Below, piece after piece: positions 34,310-43,115 of a stretch of 64,000 bases of DNA (its first letter is position 1; every line of letters starts with the position of its first letter). Both the position numbers and the translations under genes were made by a program. The notes below the pieces were generated by a model. That model saw only the letters and a list, made by a program, of their open reading frames with translations. It did not search any database and was not told the DNA's origin. Origin of the DNA: Amycolatopsis lurida (GTDB lineage: Bacteria; Actinomycetota; Actinomycetes; Mycobacteriales; Pseudonocardiaceae); assembly GCF_900105055.1 (NCBI RefSeq), contig NZ_FNTA01000004.1:2511501-2575500 (forward strand), in the 5' to 3' direction.

Positions 34310-35173
34310 TTACTCCGACGAGGAGGACTCCCGAGAGGTAACACCCATGGCCGCGAGGCGACGCGGGTCACTCACGGACTCGATTTCGACGATGCGGCCG
34401 TCGACGACGGTGCAGGACATCACGCCCAGCAGCTTGCCGGTCCTGCTCCACGACACGATTCCCGGTTTGCCGTTGACCAGCGCGGGACGAGTGGTGACGA
34501 CGGCGCGCGCCCCGCGCTGGACCCGCGTGGCCACCTCGGCCGCACCGAGCCGCACGACCTCGCCGTGCCGGCTCTGCGAGCGCCACGTCACGTCGGGGTC
34601 GAGCAACTCGACCAATCCTTCGAAGTCTCCTTTGCGCGCGGCCGCGAGGAACGCCTCGACGACCGCGTGCTGCCGCGGCTCGTCGGCGGGACGCCTTCCC
34701 TGCACCTTGCGGCGAGCGCGGCTGGCGAGCATCTTGGCCGCGGCCGCGGATTTGCCGAGGATCTCGCCGACCTCGGCGAACGGGACCCCGAACAGATCGT
34801 GCAGCACGAAGGCCAGCCGCTCGGCCGGGCCGAGGGCGTCGAGCACCACGACCAGCGCCACCCCGACCGATTCGGCGAGCAGCGCGTCCTCTTCCGGCGA
34901 GTCCTCCAGCACCAGCAGCTCGGGCGGCTCGTCGTAGGAGTCCTCGGGACGGGCTTTACGGGAGCGCAGGGCGTCGATGCAGACGCGGCCGACGACGGTG
35001 GTCAGCCAGCCGGACAGGTTGTCGATCGTGGCGGCGTCCTGGCGAGCCAGCCGCAGCCAGGCCTCCTGGACGGCGTCCTCGGCGTCCGCGCGCGAGCCGA
35101 GCATCCGCTGCGCCACGGCCACCAGACGCCCGCGCTGCTCCTCGAACGCGCTGGCCAGGGCTTCGCCGGTCAT
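34310..35173 (-). CDS. ECF41/SigJ-like sigma factor with SnoaL-like C-terminal domain
   Basis: 287 residues. Sigma-2 is at about 11-77 (MLGSRADAEDAVQEAWLRL), sigma-4 at 105-158 (LHDLFGVPFAEVGEILGKSAAAAKMLASRARR), and a SnoaL/NTF2-like domain at 168-280. Sigma factors of this type need no separate anti-sigma; the C-terminal domain controls activity. The DGGGK motif of typical ECF41 members is not visible, so it may belong to a related group. Operon partners are the AhpD-like and DoxX genes. A GTTACC-N16-CGTC pair upstream could be an autoregulated promoter. Confidence 0.9.
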   Translation of the reverse strand: MTGEALASAFEEQRGRLVAVAQRMLGSRADAEDAVQEAWLRLARQDAATIDNLSGWLTTVVGRVCIDALRSRKARPEDSYDEPPELLVLEDSPEEDALLAESVGVALVVVLDALGPAERLAFVLHDLFGVPFAEVGEILGKSAAAAKMLASRARRKVQGRRPADEPRQHAVVEAFLAAARKGDFEGLVELLDPDVTWRSQSRHGEVVRLGAAEVATRVQRGARAVVTTRPALVNGKPGIVSWSRTGKLLGVMSCTVVDGRIVEIESVSDPRRLAAMGVTSRESSSSE

Positions 35174-35179
35174 GTCGAT

Positions 35180-35233
35180 ACCTTTCTCGCGCCGAACCCG
35201 TCATGGACATGACGAGCGCGACGCGAGAAAGGT
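35180..35233. promoter_or_regulatory. nested palindromes upstream of the sigma-factor gene
   Basis: Perfect 12-bp arms ACCTTTCTCGCG (35180-35191) and CGCGAGAAAGGT (35222-35233) enclose a perfect dyad CGTCATG-GA-CATGACG (35199-35214). Read on the minus strand, GTTACC and CGTC with a 16-nt spacer fall inside it. The element also lies 12 nt past the stop of the cupredoxin gene, so it may double as that gene's terminator. Confidence 0.55.
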
Positions 35234-35245
35234 AACGGACCTCGC

Positions 35246-37132
35246 TCAGACGTCCCGGATCGGCGTCTTCACGGTCTTCTTCATGCCGGGGTTCTTCGTT
35301 TCCGGCTTCTTCTCACCGGGCTCGGGCTCAGCGGTAGAGCCGCCGATACCGGAGTCGATCGCCGCCGTGACGATCAGGTTCCGCTCGTCGGACGAGATGA
35401 CCTCGCCGTCGAGGAGTTCCTGCGTCACGGCCCGCACGTAGGTCACGAACTGCTCGTTCGACGAGTAGTCCGACTCGTCGTCGATCACGTCGTTGATCGT
35501 GCAGCCGTTACCGGTGTCGCGGTTCTCGACCTGGCTGTCCGCCGTCCCGAGGATCACGGTGTCCCGGACGTCGGAGTCCGGGCACGTGTCCGGGCCCGGC
35601 GGCGCGGCGACGATGGTGAACGCGCCGCCCTGTTCCGCCGAGACGTTGCCCGCCTTGTCCGACGCGCGGTAGGTCAGCGTGTGCGTGCCCAGCGTGGTCA
35701 CCTTCACCGGCGCGGTGTAGACCGTCCAGGCCCCACCGTCCAGTTTGTACTCGATCTTGTCCACACCGGACCCGGTGTCCGTCGCGGTCAGGTTGATGGT
35801 CGCGTCTTCGATGTACGACCAGCTTCCGTCCAGATCACCGCTCACCACCACCGAAACCGCGGGCGCGGTGCTGTCGTCGCCCTCGACGATGGTGAACGTC
35901 GCCGTGCCTTCCGCCGAGACGTTGCCCGCCTTGTCGGTCGCCTTGTACTTCACGGTGTGGGCGCCGACGACGGTGAGCGCGAGCGGCGCCGAGTACGCCA
36001 GCCACGGGCCGCCGTCCAGCTGGTACTCGACCTTGCCGACACCCGAGCCGGCGTCGGTCGCCGCGAGGGTCACGGTCGCCTTGCCGATGTAGTTCCCGGC
36101 GGTGTCCTTGGTCCCGGTCACCTCGGAGGTCACGGTCGGCGCGGTGGTGTCACTGCTGACGATGGTGAAATGCGCCATGCCCTCCGGCGAGACGTTGCCC
36201 GCCTTGTCCGACGCGCGGTAGTGCACCATGTGCATGCCCGGGGCGGCGACCGCGACCGGAGCGGTGTACGCGGTCCACGCACCTTCGTCCACTTTGTACT
36301 CGACCTTGTCGACGCCGGATCCGGCGTCTGTCGCGGTGAGCTTCACGGTGGCGGTGTCGACGTAGTTGCCCGCCGTGTCCTTGGTACCCGTGACCTCGGA
36401 AGTCACCGTCGGCGGTGTCGTGTCGCCGGGCTGCCCGGTGACGACGGTGAACGACGACATCCCTTCCGGCGAAACGTTTCCGGCCTTGTCGGACGCCCGG
36501 TAGTGGACCATGTGCGCCCCGGCGGCGGAGACCGCCACGGGTGCCGTGTACGCGGTCCAGGCGCCGCCGTCGAGCTGGTACTCGACCTTGTCCACACCGG
36601 ACTGGCTGTCCGAAGCGGACAGGTTCACCGTCGCGGAACCGACGTAGTTCCCGGCGGTGTCCTTGGTCCCGGTCACGTTCGCGGTCACCGTCGGCGGCGT
36701 GGTGTCCGGGGTCGGCTCGCCGGTGACGACGAACTCGCCCATCATCTTGGTGTGACCCTGGATCGTGCAGTAGTAGCGGTACTTGCCAGGGGTCAGCGTC
36801 ACCGTGGCCTGGTGCACGCCGTTCTTGTCGTCGTAGGGGTTGGCGAGGATGTTGAGGTTGACGTCGTGGTTGTAGCCCGGCGTCGACGTGTCGAACGTCA
36901 GCGTGTGCGACATCGTCGAACCGAGCTCTTCGGTGTTCTTGAAGACGATCGTGGTCTCACCGGCCACCGCGGTCGACGGCGCGCTGAGGTAGTGGTCGGT
37001 GCTGTCGCCCGCGGTCCATTCCAGGGTCTGGACAGGGGCGGCGGAGGCGGGAGCGGACGAGCCTGGCAACACCAGGCCCGCCAGCGCGAGTGTCGCGGCC
37101 ACCAGGGCCACGACGAGGGTTCTTGGGGACAT
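35246..37132 (-). CDS. secreted cupredoxin with four beta-sandwich repeats and a shared C-terminal module
   Basis: 628 residues with a Sec signal peptide (cleavage near ASAAP). Residues 35-137 form a plastocyanin-like domain with a complete type 1 copper set: His76, Cys122 and His127 in YYCTIQGHTKMMG, then Met130 or Met131. Four repeats of about 95 residues follow (145-525), each with GVDKVEYQLDGGAWTAYTAP and ASDKAGNVSPEG, an OmpL47/Ig-like type. Residues about 530-612 share a module with the neighbouring ThuA protein, GCTINDVIDDES versus GCTVDDMIDDES. It is the last gene of the six-gene unit. Electron transfer to or from the encoded laccase or sugar dehydrogenases is an inference. Confidence 0.9.
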   Translation of the reverse strand: MSPRTLVVALVAATLALAGLVLPGSSAPASAAPVQTLEWTAGDSTDHYLSAPSTAVAGETTIVFKNTEELGSTMSHTLTFDTSTPGYNHDVNLNILANPYDDKNGVHQATVTLTPGKYRYYCTIQGHTKMMGEFVVTGEPTPDTTPPTVTANVTGTKDTAGNYVGSATVNLSASDSQSGVDKVEYQLDGGAWTAYTAPVAVSAAGAHMVHYRASDKAGNVSPEGMSSFTVVTGQPGDTTPPTVTSEVTGTKDTAGNYVDTATVKLTATDAGSGVDKVEYKVDEGAWTAYTAPVAVAAPGMHMVHYRASDKAGNVSPEGMAHFTIVSSDTTAPTVTSEVTGTKDTAGNYIGKATVTLAATDAGSGVGKVEYQLDGGPWLAYSAPLALTVVGAHTVKYKATDKAGNVSAEGTATFTIVEGDDSTAPAVSVVVSGDLDGSWSYIEDATINLTATDTGSGVDKIEYKLDGGAWTVYTAPVKVTTLGTHTLTYRASDKAGNVSAEQGGAFTIVAAPPGPDTCPDSDVRDTVILGTADSQVENRDTGNGCTINDVIDDESDYSSNEQFVTYVRAVTQELLDGEVISSDERNLIVTAAIDSGIGGSTAEPEPGEKKPETKNPGMKKTVKTPIRDV

Positions 37133-37202
37133 CGCAGGGAAACCTTCCGTACAAGGGAGACCGGCCGGGCACGCGGATCCGCGCGCCCGGCCGGTTTTCG
37201 CG

Positions 37203-40200
37203 CTACAGCTGCCGCACCCGGATGTTGCGGAACTCCATCAGGTCGTTGTCACCGTGGTTCTGCAGACCGATGAACCCGCTGACGAACTGCCGGAAGTCGG
37301 TGGACGGGTCGCCCGCCCGCGACGAGGAGATCCCCGGCGCGTTCTCGAACTCGTTGATCACCACACCGTTGCGGATGATCGTGTACTTCTGCCCGACGAC
37401 CTTGACCTCGTACTCGTTCCAGGTCCCCTTCGGCTTCACGCCCGCCTGGTCCAGCGGCCGCGGGTCGAAGTTGTAGATCGACCCGGTCTTCTGCGGTTCG
37501 CCGGTGGCCCCGTCGTACAGCTGGACCTCGTGGCCGCAGTAGATCGCGACCCAGGCCTGCGACGTCCGAGCCGAACCGACCGTGCCGCAGCTGCCCGGCG
37601 GACGCTGCTCCAGCGGGGTGCGCGGATCCGGGAACCGGACGAACACACCGCTGTTCGCGCTGCCGTTCGGCGCGATGTCCTTGAACTGCAGCTTCACCGA
37701 GAAGTTGCCGAACTGCCGTGCCGAGTACCACAGCATCCCCAGCCCGCCCGACGGTCGCAGTGACCCGTCCGGCTGGATGGCGAACTGCCCGGACGGCGCC
37801 TGCGACCAGTTCCGGAACGACTCCGGCGTGCCGTCGTAGATCGCGTCGTAGCCGGTGACGCCCTTGTTGCCGATGGGCGACGCGGCGGCCGCGGCGTTGA
37901 TCTTGTCCGACTCGGCCGCGTTCAGCACACCGAGGTCGCCCAGCCGGTCCACGGCCTGGGTGACGTGGTTGACGAAACCGGCGTGGGAGGTCCACGTGCT
38001 CTCGTCGTCGATCATGTCGTCGACCGTGCAGCCGCCACCGGCGTTGCGGTTGGTCACCCCGGTGTCGGTGTCACCGATGGTCACCGTGGCACTGGGATCC
38101 GCCACGAGACACCCGACGCTCACCGAGTTCCGCGTGGTCACCGTCTCGCCGTTCGCGTAGGTCACGGTCAGCTTGGCGGTGTACAGCCCGGTGCGCGGGT
38201 AGGTGTGCCGCGGGTCGGGCTGGGTCGAGATCGTGCCGTCGCCGAACTCCCACTTGTAGGAGACGCCGCCGGACTTCGACCCGGTGAAGGCCGCGGTGAG
38301 CGGCTTGTTCTGCACCATCGTCGAGGACGCCGCCGCGGACGGGGTGGCCTCGCCGCCGATGTAGCTGATCTTCAGCAGCTTCTGGTTGTTGGTCAGGGTG
38401 AAGAAGCCGCCGCCGTAGTCGAGCGCGTACAGCGCGCCGTCCGGCCCGAACTTGGCGTCCATCCACTGGTTCAGCTTGGTGTCGCCACCACCGGTCGGGA
38501 TGATCTGCCGCACGGTCTCGGCGAACACCGGCGGATCCTGCTTCGCGACGCCGTTCGGGTCGAGGGTGACCGCGATCCGGTTCTGCCCGTTGCTCTGGTC
38601 ACCGATGAACCACTTGTCGTTCCAGTAGGCGGGCCACGCGACGCCGCTGTTGGTGTTGACCAGTTCGCGGTGGTACGTCGGCCCGGTCATGACCGCCTGG
38701 CCGCCGCCCTTGAGGTAAGGCTGCGTGTAGGTGGCCTCGGCCGCGTTGTACGTCGGGACGGAGCTGTTGGGGCGGTTGGGGAACACCGGCCCGCCGCCGT
38801 CCGGCGCGTACCAGATCATGTTCTTCTTGATCGGCGGCAGGTTCACCAGGCCGGTGTTGCGCGGCGAGGTGTTGACCGGGTTGTCGCAGTCGTACCAGCC
38901 GGTGAGGACCGCGGCGTCGGTGCTGCTGCGGTCGCGGTACGGCTGCTTGTTGCCCATGCAGTACGGCCAGCCGTGGTTGCCCGCCTCGGTGATGACCGTG
39001 GCGGTCTCGTACTTGGCCGGGCCGAGCTCCGGGCTCGGCGAGGACGCGTCCGGGCCGACCCACGCGGCGGTCAGCCAGTTGGTCTTCTTGTCGACTTGCA
39101 GACGCGAGATGTTCCGCACGCCCATCACGTAGATCTCGGGCCTGGTCTTGTTCCCGGGGTCGTTGGCCTCGGGGAACAGGTTGCCCGCCGGGTTGGTGTA
39201 GGTACCGTCCGGCTCCGGGTGGATCCGCAGGATCTTCCCGTTGAGGTCATTGGTGTTGCCGGCGGTGCGGCGCGCGTCCTGGAACGAGACGCCCTTGTAG
39301 TCCTGGGTCCAGTTGTTGCCGGAGTACCCGTTGGAGCCCTGCGACGAGTTGCTGTCACCGGAACCGATGTAGAGGTTCCCGTCCTTGTCGAAGTCCATCC
39401 CGCCGCCGGCGTGGCAGCAGCTGTGGACCTGGACGTCCCACGACAGCAGATCCTTGCGGGTCGCCTGGTCCAGCGTCTGGTTCTTCAGGTCGTAGGTGAA
39501 CCGCGAGACCGTGCGCTTGCCGATCCGCTTGTCGATGTCGACCGACGCGTGCGGCATCCAGTAGGCGTACATGAAGCCGTTCTCGCTGAACTTCGGGTCC
39601 AGCACGAGACCGAGGAGGCCTTCCTCGTTCTTGACCAGTTCGTCGCCGCTGCCGCGGTTGCCCATCACCTTCAGCGTGGTGAGCAGCTTCGGCTTCTTGG
39701 TGACCGGGTCCCACTGGTGGATCGTGCCGCAGCCGGCGCCGATCTCGGGGTTGGTCCAGTCGTTCGGCGCGGGCACCGTGTTGCCGGCGCAGGCGGCGCG
39801 GCCGATGTAGAAGACCCGGCCGTTCGGCGCGATGGTGAGCCCGTGCGGCTCGCCCATCTGGTCCAGCTGGCCGGGCTGGTTGATCCCGGTCAGGCGTTCG
39901 ACCTTGTAGTTGGCCGCGATCCCCGCCTTGCAGTCACCGCGCACCATGCCGGTGGTCCACTTCAGCGCGCCCAGGATGTGGCTGCGGAACTGGGCTTCGC
40001 CGTAGCTCGCCTCGGTCCGGCCCATGCCGGTGTAGAAGGAGCGGCCGCCGTCGTAGTCACGGCACCAGGAGATGGGGTGGAAGGCGCCGTTCGCGCCGAC
40101 GCCCGGCTTGTAGGTCGATTCCTCGACCTGCGCGACCGTGTGCACGGTCCCGACCGGGTTGACCTCCCAGTTGAGCCACCGGTCGGTGCGGACCCACTTC

Positions 40201-41168
40201 TGCGGCAGTCCCGCGGTGGCCGGGTTCGCCTTGTCGAGGACGTCGACCGTGGCCTCGGCCGGCGGGCTCTCCGGCGGCGGCGGGGTGGTCGAGTTGTCCT
40301 TGTACAGCTTCCAATCGGCCAGCTGGATGAGCGGTTCACCCGCGTTGGCCGTGATGTTCAGCCGGTAGTTCGCGTAAGCCGTGGTGTTGGCGAAGGTGAA
40401 CTTGCGGCTCACGAACCGGTCGGCGAACGTCTCGTTGGTGCGAGTGTCCAGATCGGTCCACGTGGTCCCGTCGTTGGAGCCCTGCAGGGTCCAGCTCTTG
40501 GGGTCACGTCCGGGGAAGTCGTTCGCCGACACGAGGTCGTAGCTGCTGACGGCGACCGGGGCGGCCATCTTGTAGGCGACCCAGCCGGTCGGCTGGAACG
40601 CCAGCCACTTGGTGTTCTCGTTGTTGTCGGCGAGCTTTTCCTTGCTCTCGTTGGGCGCGTTCTCCGCGCTCGCGGTGACCGAGGCGACCGCCTCCGGCGT
40701 GGGACGCGCCCCCACCGGACGGGCGCCGATCAGCCCGGAGAACCACTGCGAGCCGTCCTGCGCCCGCGCGGCGTCGGACAGGCCGAGGAAGCCGCCGCCC
40801 GCCTTCATGTAGTTCTGCAGCGAGGTTTCCTGGTCGCGGTTCAGCGTGATGCCTTGCGCGGACAAGAAGACGACGCCGCGGTACTTCGCGAGGTTCGCCT
40901 GCGTGAACACCGCGGGGTCCGAAGAGGACGATACCGAGATCCCGTTCGCCTGGCCCAGGCTTGCGATCGCGTCCGTGGCGCGCAAGACGGGGTCCTTCTG
41001 GTCCGCGGCGGCGCCGTGGAAGACCAGCACGTTGATCGGGACGTTCGTCGCGGCTTCGGCGGTCACCGGTGCGATGGCCAGCGGAAGCCCGGAGGTGACG
41101 ACGGCGCCGACCGCGAGCGCGGCCAGTGACCGTCTGCGGAGCCGACGTTGCGAAAATACTCGTCTCAA
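37203..41168 (-). CDS. giant secreted ThuA / sorbosone dehydrogenase / PKD / DUF1080 protein
   Basis: 1321 residues from a TTG start at 41168 backed by AAAGGAG 9 nt upstream. After a signal peptide (cleavage near 40) come: ThuA part one (45-150), an inserted F5/8 type C-like carbohydrate-binding domain (155-290), ThuA part two (305-408), a PQQ-type glucose/sorbosone dehydrogenase beta-propeller (about 420-940, with CCHAGGGMDFDKDGNLYIGSGD), a PKD domain (943-1018), the module shared with the cupredoxin (1019-1105), and a DUF1080 / 3-keto-disaccharide-hydrolase domain (1106-1321). DUF1080 and ThuA proteins are linked to 3-keto-sugar breakdown. It probably binds and oxidises or cleaves glycosides outside the cell. 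Confidence 0.93.
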   Translation of the reverse strand: MRRVFSQRRLRRRSLAALAVGAVVTSGLPLAIAPVTAEAATNVPINVLVFHGAAADQKDPVLRATDAIASLGQANGISVSSSSDPAVFTQANLAKYRGVVFLSAQGITLNRDQETSLQNYMKAGGGFLGLSDAARAQDGSQWFSGLIGARPVGARPTPEAVASVTASAENAPNESKEKLADNNENTKWLAFQPTGWVAYKMAAPVAVSSYDLVSANDFPGRDPKSWTLQGSNDGTTWTDLDTRTNETFADRFVSRKFTFANTTAYANYRLNITANAGEPLIQLADWKLYKDNSTTPPPPESPPAEATVDVLDKANPATAGLPQKWVRTDRWLNWEVNPVGTVHTVAQVEESTYKPGVGANGAFHPISWCRDYDGGRSFYTGMGRTEASYGEAQFRSHILGALKWTTGMVRGDCKAGIAANYKVERLTGINQPGQLDQMGEPHGLTIAPNGRVFYIGRAACAGNTVPAPNDWTNPEIGAGCGTIHQWDPVTKKPKLLTTLKVMGNRGSGDELVKNEEGLLGLVLDPKFSENGFMYAYWMPHASVDIDKRIGKRTVSRFTYDLKNQTLDQATRKDLLSWDVQVHSCCHAGGGMDFDKDGNLYIGSGDSNSSQGSNGYSGNNWTQDYKGVSFQDARRTAGNTNDLNGKILRIHPEPDGTYTNPAGNLFPEANDPGNKTRPEIYVMGVRNISRLQVDKKTNWLTAAWVGPDASSPSPELGPAKYETATVITEAGNHGWPYCMGNKQPYRDRSSTDAAVLTGWYDCDNPVNTSPRNTGLVNLPPIKKNMIWYAPDGGGPVFPNRPNSSVPTYNAAEATYTQPYLKGGGQAVMTGPTYHRELVNTNSGVAWPAYWNDKWFIGDQSNGQNRIAVTLDPNGVAKQDPPVFAETVRQIIPTGGGDTKLNQWMDAKFGPDGALYALDYGGGFFTLTNNQKLLKISYIGGEATPSAAASSTMVQNKPLTAAFTGSKSGGVSYKWEFGDGTISTQPDPRHTYPRTGLYTAKLTVTYANGETVTTRNSVSVGCLVADPSATVTIGDTDTGVTNRNAGGGCTVDDMIDDESTWTSHAGFVNHVTQAVDRLGDLGVLNAAESDKINAAAAASPIGNKGVTGYDAIYDGTPESFRNWSQAPSGQFAIQPDGSLRPSGGLGMLWYSARQFGNFSVKLQFKDIAPNGSANSGVFVRFPDPRTPLEQRPPGSCGTVGSARTSQAWVAIYCGHEVQLYDGATGEPQKTGSIYNFDPRPLDQAGVKPKGTWNEYEVKVVGQKYTIIRNGVVINEFENAPGISSSRAGDPSTDFRQFVSGFIGLQNHGDNDLMEFRNIRVRQL

Positions 41169-41189
41169 GTTTCTCGCTCCTTTCGAAGT

Positions 41190-42203
41190 CTAGTGGTGGT
41201 GGGCCGAAGCACCGGTGGCGTCCGGAGTGGACGTCGGGTGGTGGTGGCCCTTGAAGCGGTCGATCGCCTCCTGGGCGCCCGCGGGCATCCCGCCGTCGGC
41301 GTTGCGGACCAGGAACACCCCGGACATGCCGTCGTCCGAGTGCTGCTGGACGTGGCAGTGGTACATCCACGCGCCCGGCCCGACGCCGTCACCGGCGATC
41401 ACCTGGAACCCGAAGGAGTTTCCGGGGTCCAGGGTCTTGTTGTCGACGATCGGGGCGTTGTCGGTCGCGCTGGTGAGCATGCCGGTGCGGGTGTCCGCCC
41501 AGCGGTGCGCGTGCAGGTGGAAGGTGTGCATCAGGTTGCCGTGCCCGATGCAGATGAACTCGACGCGTTCGCCGAGGTTCGCCTCGAAGATCGGCGTGTT
41601 CGGGGCGACCTGGTGGTTGACCCACATTTCGGTGAACACCACGGTGAACTGCTTGCTGGGCAGCAGATCCCCGCGTTTGCGCACGATCAGACCGCCGTAG
41701 AGGCCCTTCATCAGGCCCACGGTGCCGTGGTCGCCGCCGAACGCGTGGTCGTGGTAGTGCCAGTACCCCGCGCTGCCGGGCATCCAGAAACCGTTGGCCG
41801 CCTGATACGCCGTCCGCGTCCGCCAGGTGTAGGTCTTGGTCTCGTACGGCTTGTTGAAGGAGTCGTTGAACGGCGAGCCGTCCGACTTGGTGTCGTAGTT
41901 GACGCCGTGCGGGTGGATCGACAGCCGCTGGTCGGTGTTGTTGACCAGCTCGATCACCAGCGTGTCGCCCTCGTAGCACTCCAGGAGCGGCCCGGGGATC
42001 GTCGGTTTGCCGGGCTCCAGCCCGTACCCGACCCGGGTCGAACCGGGAACGTAGTCGGCGTAGATGGTGATGTTGCGGGTCATCCCGGCCGCGGCGGCCG
42101 GCGCCGATCCCGCGCCGGCCGACACCACGACCGGGGCGATGACCCCGGCCGCGGTGCCCGCGAGCATCGATCTGCGGGACAGCCCGCGTTTCTTCTTGTC
42201 CAT
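41190..42203 (-). CDS. Tat-exported two-domain multicopper oxidase (small laccase)
   Basis: 337 residues with a Tat signal LSRRSMLAGTAAG. Two cupredoxin domains carry all copper ligands: H97/H99 (HPHG), H149 and H151/H153 (WHYHDH), H226/H229/H231 (HTFHLHAHRW), and HCHVQQHSDDGM with H282, C283, H284, H288 and M293. This is the layout of the trimeric Streptomyces small laccase SLAC, of nearly equal length. The C-terminus is His-rich (ASAHHH). It oxidises phenols or other one-electron donors with oxygen outside the cell. It lies between a Tat-exported TIM-barrel gene and the giant ThuA gene with short gaps. Confidence 0.95.
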   Translation of the reverse strand: MDKKKRGLSRRSMLAGTAAGVIAPVVVSAGAGSAPAAAAGMTRNITIYADYVPGSTRVGYGLEPGKPTIPGPLLECYEGDTLVIELVNNTDQRLSIHPHGVNYDTKSDGSPFNDSFNKPYETKTYTWRTRTAYQAANGFWMPGSAGYWHYHDHAFGGDHGTVGLMKGLYGGLIVRKRGDLLPSKQFTVVFTEMWVNHQVAPNTPIFEANLGERVEFICIGHGNLMHTFHLHAHRWADTRTGMLTSATDNAPIVDNKTLDPGNSFGFQVIAGDGVGPGAWMYHCHVQQHSDDGMSGVFLVRNADGGMPAGAQEAIDRFKGHHHPTSTPDATGASAHHH

Positions 42204-42217
42204 TGTGGATTCCCCAG

Positions 42218-43105
42218 CTAGAAGCGGACGTTGCGGAGATAGGTGAATCCGGTCTGGGCGGTGCTCAGGGGATCCGTGGGGTTGTCGTGCTCGACGATGT
42301 ATTCGGCGAGGTGGGGACGGGTGTGCCGGAAGATGCGGGGGAAGTCGATGACGCCCTTGCCGGGGTCGACCATCTCGCCCGCCGCGGTCCGGTCCTTGAC
42401 GTGGTACTGCACCACGCGCGGGCAGTGCCGCCGGTACAGCGAAACCGGGTCCATCCCGCCTTCCACCGCCCAGAACAGGTCGATCTCCAGGTGCACGTAA
42501 CGCGGGTTCGTGTTCCTGGTGAGCACGTCGTACGGGCGCACGCCGTCGATCGGCGCGAACTCGTGCGCGTGGTTGTGGTAGCCGAGCGGAATCCCGGCCT
42601 GGCGGAACTTCCGTGCCGCCGTGTCCATCCGACCGGCGAACTGCTTCCAGCCGTCGATGGTGTCGAAGTTCGCCCACGGCACGTTGGCGCGGGTGTTCCC
42701 GAGGATCTTCGCGTCCGCGATGGTCTTGTCGAGGTCACCGTCGATGCCGACGTGCGTGGACGTCGCCTTGATGTGGTTCTTGTCCAGCAGACCGCGGAAC
42801 TCCTGCGCCGTACGGCCGTAGGTGCCCGCCAGTTCGACCTTCCGGTAGCCGATGTCCGCCAGCGCGGACAGGGTTCCCGGCAGATCGGCCTGCAGCGCGG
42901 TGCGCAGGGAGTAGAGCTGGATGCTGATCTTGTCCACCGGGACCCGGCCCCGGCCGTGGTGGCCGTGTCCCTGGGTCTCCGCCTCGGTGGCGGCACTGGC
43001 GACGGCCGGCAGGGCTACCGCCGCGCCGACCGCGACCGCCGCCGTCGCCGCACCACGCAGGAGTGATCGTCGAGAGTGGAACCGCTCAGCTTCTTCACCG
43101 CACAT
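42218..43105 (-). CDS. Tat-exported sugar phosphate isomerase/epimerase-like TIM barrel
   Basis: 295 residues. The N-terminus FHSRRSLLRGAATAAVAVGA is a Tat signal, unusual for this mostly cytosolic family. The TIM-barrel (AP endonuclease 2 / xylose isomerase-like) region has metal-site candidates GYHNHAHEF, LEIDLFWA, QYHVKD and IVEHDNP. Export of a folded, metal-loaded enzyme fits the Tat route. Members of this superfamily act as 3-keto-sugar isomerases or 1,2-lyases. It is the third gene of the secreted cluster, 10 nt after the cytosolic paralogue. Confidence 0.9.
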   Translation of the reverse strand: MCGEEAERFHSRRSLLRGAATAAVAVGAAVALPAVASAATEAETQGHGHHGRGRVPVDKISIQLYSLRTALQADLPGTLSALADIGYRKVELAGTYGRTAQEFRGLLDKNHIKATSTHVGIDGDLDKTIADAKILGNTRANVPWANFDTIDGWKQFAGRMDTAARKFRQAGIPLGYHNHAHEFAPIDGVRPYDVLTRNTNPRYVHLEIDLFWAVEGGMDPVSLYRRHCPRVVQYHVKDRTAAGEMVDPGKGVIDFPRIFRHTRPHLAEYIVEHDNPTDPLSTAQTGFTYLRNVRF

Positions 43106-43115
43106 GAAACCGCCC

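Noticed and set aside
37965..41129. 1054-codon plus-strand frame opposite the giant ThuA gene
   Set aside because: Its Val/Gly/Arg-rich composition is typical of an antisense shadow; the minus strand has a signal peptide and five recognisable domains.
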